Part shown: positions 17,870 to 25,643 of the stretch, one piece after another
Layout of the letters: each line of letters opens with the position of its first letter
How positions within the stretch are numbered: position 1 is the first letter of the stretch
Assembly: GCF_003172915.1 (NCBI RefSeq)
Contig: NZ_QGKU01000031.1
Location: 1 to 64,000, forward strand
Length of the DNA stretch: 64,000 bases
Origin: Meridianimarinicoccus roseus
GTDB taxonomy: Bacteria; Pseudomonadota; Alphaproteobacteria; Rhodobacterales; Rhodobacteraceae
Direction: 5' to 3'
Position numbers and translations under genes: made by a program
Notes under the pieces: generated by a model
What the model saw: only the letters and a program-made list of their open reading frames with translations
Database searches by the model: none
What the model was told of the DNA's origin: nothing

Positions 17870-18886
17870 ATGTCCGACCTGCTTTCCCGCCGCCTGTCCG
17901 AAGGTCGCCCGCTGCTGGCCGATGGGGCCACGGGCACCAACCTGTTCAACATGGGCCTTGAATCCGGCGACGCGCCGGAGCTTTGGAACGAAGAGCATCC
18001 CGGCAAGATCCGCGCGCTCTACCGCGGCGCGGTCGAGGCGGGAAGCGATCTGTTCCTGACCAACAGTTTCGGCTCCAACGCCGCGCGACTGAAACTGCAC
18101 GATGCCGCACACCGCGCCTTCGATCTGTCCCGCATGGCGGCCGAACTGGGCCGCGAGGTCGCCGATACCGCAGAGCGCCCGGTGATCGTGGCGGGCTCCA
18201 TGGGCCCGACCGGAGAGATCATGGCCCCGATGGGCGCGCTTACCGTCGCGCAGGCGACCGAGATTTTCCTCGAACAGGCCGAGGGATTGAAGGCCGGAGG
18301 GGTCGACGTGCTTTGGGTCGAAACGATTTCGGCCGCCGACGAATACCGCGCCGCCGCCGAGGCCGCACGCCTTGCGGACATGCCGTGGTGCGGCACCATG
18401 AGTTTCGACACGGCGGGCCGCACGATGATGGGACTGACCGCCGCCGACATGGTCGCGCTGGTCGAAGGGCTGCCTCACCCGCCGCTGGCTTTCGGGGCGA
18501 ATTGCGGTGTCGGCGCATCGGACCTTCTGCGCACTGTTCTGGGCTTCGCCGCGCAGGGCGCTGAACGTCCCATCATCGCCAAGGGCAATGCCGGTATCCC
18601 GAAATACGTGGACGGTCATATACACTACGACGGCACGCCCGATCTAATGGCGCTTTATGCCCGGCTGGCGGTGGACAGCGGTGCGACGATAGTCGGCGGC
18701 TGCTGCGGCACGACGCCGGATCACCTTCGCGCCATGCGTGTGGCGCTGGACAAGCACGTGCCCGGTCCGCGCCCCAGTCTCGACGATGTGACCGCGGCGC
18801 TTGGCGGCTTTTCATCGGCCACCGACGGGCTGGACGGACCCGCAGCGCCACCGCGCCCCCGGCGCCGTGGCCGCAGTTCCGGCTGA
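17870..18886 (+). CDS. bmt: Betaine-homocysteine S-methyltransferase family protein
   Basis: Zinc-dependent methyltransferase of 338 residues with the homocysteine-binding fold (Pfam S-methyl_trans). The zinc ligands can be read in FGANCGVGASD and GGCCGTTPDHLRAM. The N-terminus DGATGTNLFNMGLESGDAPE is the family glycine-rich opening. Rhodobacterales Bmt proteins demethylate glycine betaine or dimethylsulfoniopropionate to make methionine. A corrinoid protein gene follows 147 bases downstream on the same strand, so this enzyme may instead, or also, exchange methyl groups with a corrinoid (inference). The C-terminus ends in a Pro/Arg-rich tail. Confidence 0.88.
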   Translation: MSDLLSRRLSEGRPLLADGATGTNLFNMGLESGDAPELWNEEHPGKIRALYRGAVEAGSDLFLTNSFGSNAARLKLHDAAHRAFDLSRMAAELGREVADTAERPVIVAGSMGPTGEIMAPMGALTVAQATEIFLEQAEGLKAGGVDVLWVETISAADEYRAAAEAARLADMPWCGTMSFDTAGRTMMGLTAADMVALVEGLPHPPLAFGANCGVGASDLLRTVLGFAAQGAERPIIAKGNAGIPKYVDGHIHYDGTPDLMALYARLAVDSGATIVGGCCGTTPDHLRAMRVALDKHVPGPRPSLDDVTAALGGFSSATDGLDGPAAPPRPRRRGRSSG

Positions 18887-19033
18887 CAAGTCGCTCCCGC
18901 CCCGACAAGGGTCGCAATCTGCACAGTCCGCACGGCCCGATTGGTCCGATAAACGGGAAACCGGGGTCGGTATCAGTGCCAGTATCGCGGCCAGACTGCG
19001 GCCATAGTGCGACCAGGGAAGCGGGATGTGACC

Positions 19034-19741
19034 ATGAACGACGAAGACGACGACCTGATCCTCGCAGATCTGCCGGACGACGAACTCGTCCAGCAGATGT
19101 TCGACGACCTCTATGACGGCCTGCGCGACGAGATCGAGGAAGCGGTACACATCCTGCTAGATCGCGGCTGGGAACCTTACAATATCCTGACCGAGGCGCT
19201 GGTCGGCGGCATGACCATTGTCGGAAAGGATTTCCGCGACGGGATCCTGTTTGTCCCCGAGGTGCTGCTGGCCGCGAACGCGATGAAGGGCGGTATGGCC
19301 ATTCTCAAGCCGCTGCTGGCCGAAACGGGCGCGCCGCGCGTCGGCAAGATGGTGATCGGCACCGTGAAGGGCGACATCCACGACATCGGCAAGAACCTCG
19401 TATCGATGATGATGGAGGGCGCGGGCTTCGAGGTGGTGGACATCGGCATCAACAACGCAGTCGAGAAGTATCTTGACGCGCTGGAATCCGAAAAGCCCGA
19501 CATCCTCGGCATGTCCGCCCTGCTGACGACGACGATGCCCTACATGAAGGTCGTGATCGACACGATGGCTGAAAAAGGCATCCGTGACGACTATATCGTT
19601 CTCGTTGGCGGTGCGCCCCTGAACGAGGAATTCGGGCGCGCCATCGGCGCCGACGCCTATTGCCGCGATGCCGCCGTCGCGGTTGAAACCGCCAAGACCT
19701 TCATGGCCCGGCGGCACAACAGCATGGCAACCGCAGTCTGA
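19034..19741 (+). CDS. Methyltransferase cognate corrinoid protein
   Basis: Cobalamin-binding protein of 235 residues of the MtaC/MtbC/MtgC type, which shuttles methyl groups between a substrate-specific methyltransferase and an acceptor enzyme. A helical cap domain (residues 1-100, VPEVLLAANAMKGGMAILKPLL) precedes the Rossmann B12 domain. The base-off ligand motif is seen: GDIHDIGKNLV with the cobalt-ligand His, then GMSALLTTTM and VLVGGAPLN. The ATG at 19034 gives the usual length. Its natural partners here are the Bmt-family gene upstream and the MttB-family gene at 23341-24900. Confidence 0.92.
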   Translation: MNDEDDDLILADLPDDELVQQMFDDLYDGLRDEIEEAVHILLDRGWEPYNILTEALVGGMTIVGKDFRDGILFVPEVLLAANAMKGGMAILKPLLAETGAPRVGKMVIGTVKGDIHDIGKNLVSMMMEGAGFEVVDIGINNAVEKYLDALESEKPDILGMSALLTTTMPYMKVVIDTMAEKGIRDDYIVLVGGAPLNEEFGRAIGADAYCRDAAVAVETAKTFMARRHNSMATAV

Positions 19742-19799
19742 CCCGCGCTGGACCGCGGTGCCTGCCCGCCGCGCCGGGCCCGGACCAAGCAGGAAAGAC

Positions 19800-19952
19800 A
19801 TGATGCCCATCCACGTTCTGATGATGATGATCGGGGCCGTCGTTCTAGCCGCCGCGGCGACCGTGACGCTGGTCAGCCTTGTCGGCGTGCCGGGGGCAGC
19901 GCTGCTGCCAGCGACCTTGCTGGCATCGCTATTGCTCTACCGGCGACTGTGA
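19800..19952 (+). CDS. 50-residue single-span membrane peptide
   Basis: Very small gene encoding 50 residues, nearly all hydrophobic (HVLMMMIGAVVLAAAATVTL and on), ending RRL. It may span the membrane once or form a hairpin. It is real by context: AGGAAAG lies just before the ATG, it sits 58 bases after the corrinoid protein gene, and its stop overlaps the GTG start of DUF1638 by four bases (GTGA). I do not recognise the family. A membrane anchor or regulator for the corrinoid/DUF1638 proteins is conceivable but unsupported beyond position. Confidence 0.65.
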   Translation: MMPIHVLMMMIGAVVLAAAATVTLVSLVGVPGAALLPATLLASLLLYRRL

Positions 19953-20599
19953 CGCGCACCCTGCGATCAGGGCTCCGGCCAGATGCCGGACTTCACGACC
20001 TTGCTGTCTCCGACGGTTGCACGGACACCGTCTTGGTCATCGCCTGCGGCGCGCTCGCGCGGGAAATCCTCGATATCCGTGACCGCAACGGTTGGCACCA
20101 TCTCGCGCTGACCTGCCTGCCCGCCCAACTGCACAATCGACCCGAACGCATCCCGGCAGCGGTGGAGGCGGCGGTGATGGCGGCGCGCCCGCACCACGGT
20201 CGGATCGTGATCGCCTACGGCGATTGCGGCACCGGTGGGCAGCTTGAGGCGCTGTGCGACCGGCTCGGCGTGACGATGATCGATGCGCCACACTGCTACG
20301 CGTTCTTCGAGGGCAGCGCCCGCTTCGCCGCCCATGATGACGAGATCACGGCCTTCTACCTGACCGATTTCCTGGTGCGCCAGTTCGATGCCTTCGTGTG
20401 GGAACCGCTAGGTCTCGACCGGCACGCAGAACTTCGGGACATGTATTTCGGCCACTATACAAAACTCGTGCACCTCGCCCAGACCGACGATCCGGCGCTC
20501 GACGCGCAGGCGCGTGAGTGCGCCGCGCGGCTGGGGCTGGCCCATGAGCGGCGCGGGACCGGTTACGGCGACCTGCCCCGCTGGCTGGAGCGCGCCTAG
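19949..20599 (+). CDS. DUF1638 domain protein
   Basis: Protein of 216 residues of DUF1638, starting with GTG coupled to the membrane peptide gene. Seen motifs are VLVIACGALAREIL, ALTCLPAQLHNRPERIPAAV, IVIAYGDCGTGGQLE and DAPHCYAFFEGS. The scattered conserved Cys and His suggest metal or corrinoid binding. DUF1638 genes commonly sit beside corrinoid proteins and methyltransferases, and one does so here, which supports a role in corrinoid methyl transfer or its activation (inference). Its stop overlaps the stop of convergent sufE by four bases. Confidence 0.82.
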   Translation: MTRTLRSGLRPDAGLHDLAVSDGCTDTVLVIACGALAREILDIRDRNGWHHLALTCLPAQLHNRPERIPAAVEAAVMAARPHHGRIVIAYGDCGTGGQLEALCDRLGVTMIDAPHCYAFFEGSARFAAHDDEITAFYLTDFLVRQFDAFVWEPLGLDRHAELRDMYFGHYTKLVHLAQTDDPALDAQARECAARLGLAHERRGTGYGDLPRWLERA

Positions 20600-21024
20600 G
20601 CCGCCGCCGTCTCCCCCGCCAGCTTGCGGATACGTTCGACCATCGCGCGCACCCCGTTCGATCGCTGCGCAGACAGGTGATCGTTGAGGCCCAGCCGCGC
20701 CAGTTCGGCCGCCGCGTCCACGCGCAGCACCTCGTCCGCGCGCAGCCCGCCATACAGGGCATGCAGCACCGCGATCAGCCCGCGCACGATCATCGCATCG
20801 CTCTCGCCCCGGAAATCGAACCGCGCCTGCGGCCCGCTGCCGTCGATCTGCGGCAGGATCCATACCTGGCTTGCGCAGCCGTCGACCTTGGTGGCTGGCA
20901 CGCGGAACGCGTCCTCCAGCGGCGGCAACGCCTTGCCAAGTTCGATCACGTGCCGGTAGCGATCCTCCCAATCGTCCAGGAATTCGAATGTCTCGGCGAT
21001 CTCTTCGAAGCTTTCGGTTGCCAT
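20596..21024 (-). CDS. sufE: SufE-family sulfur acceptor
   Basis: Cytoplasmic protein of 142 residues of the SufE family, which takes persulfide sulfur from a cysteine desulfurase (SufS) and stimulates iron-sulfur cluster assembly. The active Cys lies in ATKVDGCASQVWI, the family signature; the C-terminal helix LSAQRSNGVRAMVERIRKLA is also typical. The ATG at 21024 gives the standard length and is preceded by AAGGAGA. No suf genes are adjacent. Photosynthesis genes in this window need many Fe-S clusters (BchX, Y, Z). Confidence 0.92.
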   Translation of the reverse strand: MATESFEEIAETFEFLDDWEDRYRHVIELGKALPPLEDAFRVPATKVDGCASQVWILPQIDGSGPQARFDFRGESDAMIVRGLIAVLHALYGGLRADEVLRVDAAAELARLGLNDHLSAQRSNGVRAMVERIRKLAGETAAA

Positions 21025-21127
21025 GCACTGCGTCTCCTTAACATGGGTGGGAGGTAAGGCACGCGGACCGGCACGTCCAGTATCACCAAGCCTTCCCAAG
21101 CCAGCGCGTTTGGGCTAACCGGTCGCC

Positions 21128-21601
21128 ATGACCATGCTTGCGCCCCGCTCTCTCCTGCTTCTCGCCGCCCTGCTGTCATTGCTCGCAGGCTGCTCCGGAT
21201 GGCCGTTCGGCCGGTCCGATCCAACCACGCTGGAACCCGAGGGTGGCTATGCCGCTGTGGCCCTGGACACCCGACCGCTGGTCGGCACCGTCACCGCCGT
21301 GACGCTGGAGCCGACGCCAGGCGGCGCGATCCTGACCGCGACCGGGCTGACGTCGGGCCAGGGCTATTGGGATGTGGGCCTCGTGCGCGACCGCAGCGCC
21401 GACCTTCCCGACACTGCGCGGCGCTACACCTTCCATGCCCGCCCGCCGGTGGATGCGGACGGCGCGCCCGTCGCCACCTCGGGCGGGCCCGCCGCCACAC
21501 GGCAGGTCACGGCGGCGGTGTTCATCGGCGGCACCAGCCTTGCCGGGCTGCGCCAGATCACCGTGGTCGGTGCCGACGGCAGCCGCACCGCGCGCCGCTG
21601 A
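21128..21601 (+). CDS. Putative lipoprotein
   Basis: Exported protein of 157 residues. It starts with a hydrophobic signal (LLLLAALLSLLAGC) ending in the lipobox LLAGC, so Cys22 should be lipidated and the protein anchored in the inner or outer membrane. The mature part is a beta-rich, Gly/Thr-rich domain (GTVTAVTLEPTPGGAILTAT, QGYWDVGLV) that I do not recognise beyond similarity to hypothetical Rhodobacterales lipoproteins. Divergent from sufE and convergent with the DUF6456 gene. Confidence 0.78.
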   Translation: MTMLAPRSLLLLAALLSLLAGCSGWPFGRSDPTTLEPEGGYAAVALDTRPLVGTVTAVTLEPTPGGAILTATGLTSGQGYWDVGLVRDRSADLPDTARRYTFHARPPVDADGAPVATSGGPAATRQVTAAVFIGGTSLAGLRQITVVGADGSRTARR

Positions 21602-21613
21602 AGCCGCGCGCGT

Positions 21614-22819
21614 TCAGCCGATCATCGACATGTGGCGCCCGCCGGTCTGCTCGTAATGTCGCTTGAGCCGCTGCAACGCGATCCGCAGCACCACCTTGCC
21701 CGACCGAGCCGACCAGCCCATCGTTTTCTCCGTGCTCTCGATCCCCTCGAGGAAGCAGCAGCAGCGCAGCGCCACATCGCCCAGGCCCGGCCCCAGGTCC
21801 GCGAGCGCCGCCTGCACCCGGTCCCGCGCGGCTTGGGCAGAGTTCGACCCGGCCTCGCGGCGCCCGCCACCGCCCTTTTGCGGACCGGTCAGGAAGCTGT
21901 CCCAGTTCTGCGCCACGCGCGGGCCCATCTGGGACAACTCGAAATCCTCGCGCAAACGCTCGCCCGCAGCCACGAGGTCATCCGACAGGAACAGCTTGCC
22001 GTCCTTGTCGCGCCGCCGCGCGAGAGCACTCAAAGGCGACTCCGCGATATTGTAACGTGCCTTGCGCGCGCCCCCGGCATCCCGGCCCCGGCGATCGTCC
22101 CATTCGCGGTGCTGCGCGGCATAAGGCTGGCCCGCCTCGGCCAACCCGTCGGCCTCGGCTCCGGCCGCGCCGCCGGTCTGCCGCTCCAGCATGCGCTTCA
22201 GCGCCGCGCGCCCCAGCCCGGTGATGACATAGCGCGCCACCCGGCCCGACGCTTCGCCGCCGCTCTCCCCGCGGCCGCGCGCGGCGATCCATTCGTTCAG
22301 CGCCATCACCTCGGCGACCTCGCGGTGCACGACGGTGGTCTGCGCGCTTTTGCCGCCGGGCAGATCGCGCACGACCACTGCTTTCTCCATCTCCTTGGCA
22401 ACGGCCAGAACCGCCCCGGTCTCGGCCAGCCTGCGCAGGACCCGCAAAGCGGCTTCGGAAAGGTCGTTGGTCTGGTCGGCGCTGAACCGGGCCTGAATGG
22501 TGGCGGTCATCTTACGGCTCTCCTTGATGTCGTCATGGTTCGGGGCGCGGGTCGCGCCAAGCACACTGAGGCGATCGAAGGCGCCGTCGACCAGCGGATC
22601 GTCGCGCCTGTTCTCGCAGCGCCGGACCCGGCGCAGGACGGTGGATGCATGATAGCCGGTCTCGCGCGCGATCTCGCGGATCGACCTGCCCAACTCGGTA
22701 TGGTGCAGGTAATGCACCGCGGCTTCCGGCACCCAGTCCGGGCGTCGGGCCGACGGGCGGACCGGCTGGCAGACACGCTCCGGGGCCGTTCCAGATGACA
22801 CCATAGCCAGTTTCGTCAC
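21614..22819 (-). CDS. DUF6456 protein with helix-turn-helix
   Basis: Protein of 401 residues. The N-terminal part holds a helix-turn-helix of the resolvase/HTH type, LGRSIREIARETGYHASTVLRRVRRCE (about residues 45-72). The C-terminal 160 residues match DUF6456, seen in Rhodobacterales regulators (SPLSALARRRDKDGKLFLS, GDVALRCCCFLEGIES, LQRLKRHYEQ). It starts with GTG behind GGGGAGA. A divergent promoter region carrying a perfect inverted repeat separates it from the DUF6477 gene, suggesting it controls both genes (inference). Targets are unknown. Confidence 0.78.
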   Translation of the reverse strand: MTKLAMVSSGTAPERVCQPVRPSARRPDWVPEAAVHYLHHTELGRSIREIARETGYHASTVLRRVRRCENRRDDPLVDGAFDRLSVLGATRAPNHDDIKESRKMTATIQARFSADQTNDLSEAALRVLRRLAETGAVLAVAKEMEKAVVVRDLPGGKSAQTTVVHREVAEVMALNEWIAARGRGESGGEASGRVARYVITGLGRAALKRMLERQTGGAAGAEADGLAEAGQPYAAQHREWDDRRGRDAGGARKARYNIAESPLSALARRRDKDGKLFLSDDLVAAGERLREDFELSQMGPRVAQNWDSFLTGPQKGGGGRREAGSNSAQAARDRVQAALADLGPGLGDVALRCCCFLEGIESTEKTMGWSARSGKVVLRIALQRLKRHYEQTGGRHMSMIG

Positions 22820-22881
22820 TCGTCTGTCTCCCCAACTCTCTCACCTCCGGTCCGCGGCGATCCCACCGGAGTGCATTACAA

Positions 22882-22910
22882 AAACCTGAATCATCTGTTA
22901 TTTCAGGTTT
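22882..22910. promoter_or_regulatory. Candidate operator: 9-bp inverted repeat
   Basis: AAACCTGAA at 22882-22890 and TTCAGGTTT at 22902-22910 form a perfect inverted repeat with centres 20 bp apart, two helical turns. This fits a dimeric helix-turn-helix regulator. It lies in the AT-rich divergent region between the DUF6456 and DUF6477 genes, about 60 bp upstream of the GTG of the former. Confidence 0.5.
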
Positions 22911-22917
22911 ATTAAAA

Positions 22918-22947
22918 TTGGTCGCTTTCTTAAGCATTGTTTATAAT
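22918..22947 (+). promoter_or_regulatory. Candidate sigma-70 promoter for DUF6477 gene
   Basis: A perfect -10, TATAAT, is at 22942-22947 with TTGGTC at 22918-22923 as a -35, spacer 18 bp. The -10 sits inside a second small inverted repeat, GCATT-N6-AATGC (22934-22949). The transcript start would be near 22955, about 90 bases before the DUF6477 gene. Confidence 0.5.
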
Positions 22948-23047
22948 GCCTAAATCTTGGTGAGAGCTCCGACCGCTTGATCGTCGAACATGCAACACCC
23001 ATAGGTTGAGCATCAGTCTCGGGCCATATCGTGCCCAGGAGACTGCC

Positions 23048-23386
23048 ATGAACGATCCGATCACCCTGCTGAAATCCCTCCAGCGCCCGGCGCTTCTGGT
23101 CAGCGCCGCGCGCCATGCGGCCGAAGGCTACCAGCCCGGCGGGCCGGTGCTGCGGCGCCTGCTGAAAGGCAGCGCTCCGGCCGGACCGGCCGAAGCGGTG
23201 CTGAAACTGCTGATGCTGGAAGGCGAGATGGAAGACGCCCGCCGCCTGCGTGGCGCGGGCTACAGTGCAGCGCGGCACGTCACGGTGCTGGCGGCGCTGA
23301 TCGGTGAAGGGCGCGGCGCGGCGGACCGCACCGGGCCGGGTCAGGCGAAGGCGTCGGCCACCTCGTCCTTGCGCCTAGCGATATAG
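23048..23386 (+). CDS. DUF6477 family protein
   Basis: Protein of 112 residues matching DUF6477, a short Rhodobacterales family of unknown function found near DUF6456 genes. The core is DPITLLKSLQRPALLVSAAR, followed by RRLLKGSAPAGPAEAVLKLL and EDARRLRGAGYSAARHVTVL, probably all helical. The ATG follows CAGGAGACTGCC. The last 46 bases overlap the 3' end of the convergent methyltransferase gene. Confidence 0.78.
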   Translation: MNDPITLLKSLQRPALLVSAARHAAEGYQPGGPVLRRLLKGSAPAGPAEAVLKLLMLEGEMEDARRLRGAGYSAARHVTVLAALIGEGRGAADRTGPGQAKASATSSLRLAI

Positions 23387-24900
23387 GCTTCCAGCGCCTC
23401 GCGGATCGCGGGGTCCAGCGCGGGGGGCTGGTAATCGGCCAGCATCTTGCGCGCCTTGGCGTTGGCCAGGCGGCGCGTGTCCGGCGCCCCGTCATCCTCC
23501 CAGGTTTCGAACGGGCGGTAGTCCAGCACGCCGCTGCGCCAGAACGCGGTCTTGAAGTTGGCCTGCGTGTGCGCGCAGCCCAGGAAATGCCCGCCCGGCC
23601 CGACCTCGCGCAGCGCGTCCATCGCCAGCGTCATGTCGTCCACAGCGGGCCGCGCGGCCAGCCGGTGCAGTGCCCCTAGCTGGTCGGCATCCATCACGAA
23701 TTTCTCGGGCGAGGCGACCAGACCGCCCTCCAGCCAGCCGCAGGCATGCAGCATGAAGTTCACCCCGGCCAGCAACGCGGTGTTCAGTGAATTGGCGCTT
23801 TCATAACCCGCCTGCGCATCGGGCAGTTTCGATCCCGTGAAGCCGCCCCCGGACCGAAACGGAACGCCCATGCGCCGCGCCAGTTGCCCCGCGCCGAAGA
23901 TCACCTGCGACGCTTCCGGCGTGCCGAAAGTGGGCGCGCCCGAATTCATGTCGATCGAGGTCACGAAGGCGCCGAAGATGACCGGCGCGCCGGGGCGGAT
24001 CAACTGGCTGTAGGCAATGGCGACCTGCACCTCAGCCAGCACCTGCACCAGCGTGCCTGCCACCGTGACCGGCGACATCGCTCCTCCGACAATGAAGGGG
24101 GACAGGATGCAGGCCTGCCCGGCGGCGGCATAGGTCTCCAGCGCACCCATCATGGTGCTGTCGAAGGTCAGGGGCGAGTTGATGTTGATCAGCGACGTCA
24201 GGACGGTGTTCTGCGCCACGAAATCCGCGCCGAACAGGATCTCGCACATCTCCACGCTGTGGCGCGCGCGCTCGGGTTCGGTGACAGACCCCATGAACGG
24301 CTTGTCCGACAGCGTCATGTGCGCCAGCAACATGTCGAGATGCCGCTTGTTCGCTGCGATGTCTGTCGGCTCGCACACCGTGCCGCCGGAATGGTGCAGC
24401 CAGGGCGTCATCTGGCCCAGTTTCACGAAATCATGGAAATCTGCGATCGTGGCGTAGCGGCGGTGCCCGTCGAGATCGAGGACGAAGGGCGGACCATAGA
24501 CCGGCGCCAGCACAAGCCGGTCACCGCCGATGTCCACCGACTTGGCCGGGTTGCGGGCGTGCTGCGTGAACCGGCCCGGCGCCGTGGCGCACAACCCGCG
24601 CACGAGCCCGCGCGGGAAGGTCACGCGCTCGCCTTGAACGTCCGCGCCCGCGTCGCGCCAGCGCGCCAGCGCGGCCGGATTGTCGACGAAATTCACGCCG
24701 ATCTCGGCCAGCACTTGCTCGGCCGCGTCCTCGATCCGCTCCAGCGCCTCGGTGTCCAGCACCTCCACGGTCGGCACAAGGCGTTCGATCACGCGCGCGG
24801 TCTCGCTGACGACCGCCGTCCGCTCCGCACGCCGGGCCGCGCCGCCGCCCCCCGCACGCCCGCGCCGCCGCCCGCCTACCGCCTCGTCCGTCGCCGCCAT
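23341..24900 (-). CDS. Trimethylamine methyltransferase (MttB) family protein
   Basis: Corrinoid-dependent methyltransferase of 519 residues in the MttB superfamily. It has no in-frame TAG, so it is a non-pyrrolysine member, like MtgB-type enzymes that demethylate glycine betaine or other quaternary amines. Visible parts of the TIM barrel include DRLVLAPVYGPPFVLD, LINSPLTFDSTMMGALETYA, PVIFGAFVTSIDMNSGAPTFGTPE and GGHFLGCAHTQANFKTAFWR. A Gly/Arg-rich N-terminal extension of about 35 residues precedes the domain. The corrinoid protein at 19034-19741 is its likely partner. Substrate not known. Confidence 0.88.
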   Translation of the reverse strand: MAATDEAVGGRRRGRAGGGGAARRAERTAVVSETARVIERLVPTVEVLDTEALERIEDAAEQVLAEIGVNFVDNPAALARWRDAGADVQGERVTFPRGLVRGLCATAPGRFTQHARNPAKSVDIGGDRLVLAPVYGPPFVLDLDGHRRYATIADFHDFVKLGQMTPWLHHSGGTVCEPTDIAANKRHLDMLLAHMTLSDKPFMGSVTEPERARHSVEMCEILFGADFVAQNTVLTSLININSPLTFDSTMMGALETYAAAGQACILSPFIVGGAMSPVTVAGTLVQVLAEVQVAIAYSQLIRPGAPVIFGAFVTSIDMNSGAPTFGTPEASQVIFGAGQLARRMGVPFRSGGGFTGSKLPDAQAGYESANSLNTALLAGVNFMLHACGWLEGGLVASPEKFVMDADQLGALHRLAARPAVDDMTLAMDALREVGPGGHFLGCAHTQANFKTAFWRSGVLDYRPFETWEDDGAPDTRRLANAKARKMLADYQPPALDPAIREALEAYIARRKDEVADAFA

Positions 24901-25033
24901 TTGCCAGCTCCCTGTCGCCGTGCCTCATAACTTGCGTTCGGGGATAGCGGCTCGGGACCGGGCCGCGATGCGCGTTCCCGCCACTTTTGGGGTAAAAGCG
25001 ACATTGCCGGGCCCATAGGCGGCACAGCGGTGG

Positions 25034-25572
25034 TCAGGCCATCATGCCGTTGCGCCGGGCCCCGATCGCGAAGGCGCCTCTCGCGGTCGACAGCAGTGAC
25101 GGACCGACCCGTTGCAGCACCGCCGAGGCCGACGATTTTGCGACGAAGGCAGACCCGTCCGGGCTGGGGCAGCCATTGCCGCAGCGAAAGGCGCTAAATA
25201 CCTTGAAACAGCCTGAAATGGTGAAGTCGGCCGGACACTTCCGGCATGTTTCGGTCGCGGTGAACGCCAGAGGCGGGCCACTGGGCAGCGTGGCGAAATC
25301 CAGCGTCAGGATAGCCCGGATACCGGGCGTGTATCGGCTCCACTGGCCGAAATCGTTCCGGGTGGCACCGGTTCGGGTTAAGACATCACCCACGACCGAC
25401 ACGCTCAGATCCCTATAGCGTGCAAAGTCCGGCGCACCGCCCATCGTAGCGGCGGAACTGTCGTAAACCGCAACGACGTCGATGATCGCCCCTTCATGCC
25501 CGATCCAAGCTCCGACCGCAGGTCGATTGCGACAAGGCGGCCGGACCCGGTCAGCGTCAGGTCATGGATCAG
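25034..25572 (-). pseudogene. Frameshifted remnant of an unrecognised gene
   Basis: Two overlapping frames on the minus strand read as one protein if a base is restored. The upstream part, LIHDLTLTGSGRLVAIDLRS, leads into ELGSGMKG. The downstream part continues AIIDVVAVYDSSAATMGG, then ARYRDLSVSVVGDVLTRTG and several Cys (TCRKC, SGCF, RCGNGC). The break is at a run of four G (25489-25492 on the plus strand as CCCC); a fifth G would join them. Alternatively the ORF from the ATG at 25444 is expressed alone (136 residues). No family recognised. The upstream end runs toward the guaA start and no clear original start codon remains. Confidence 0.4.
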
Positions 25573-25643
25573 AGAACGCCTTCCGGTACGCCTCGCGGCT
25601 GCCACGGATTGCACCCGAGCCGCCGCGCGCGTAAAGGCTGCCC

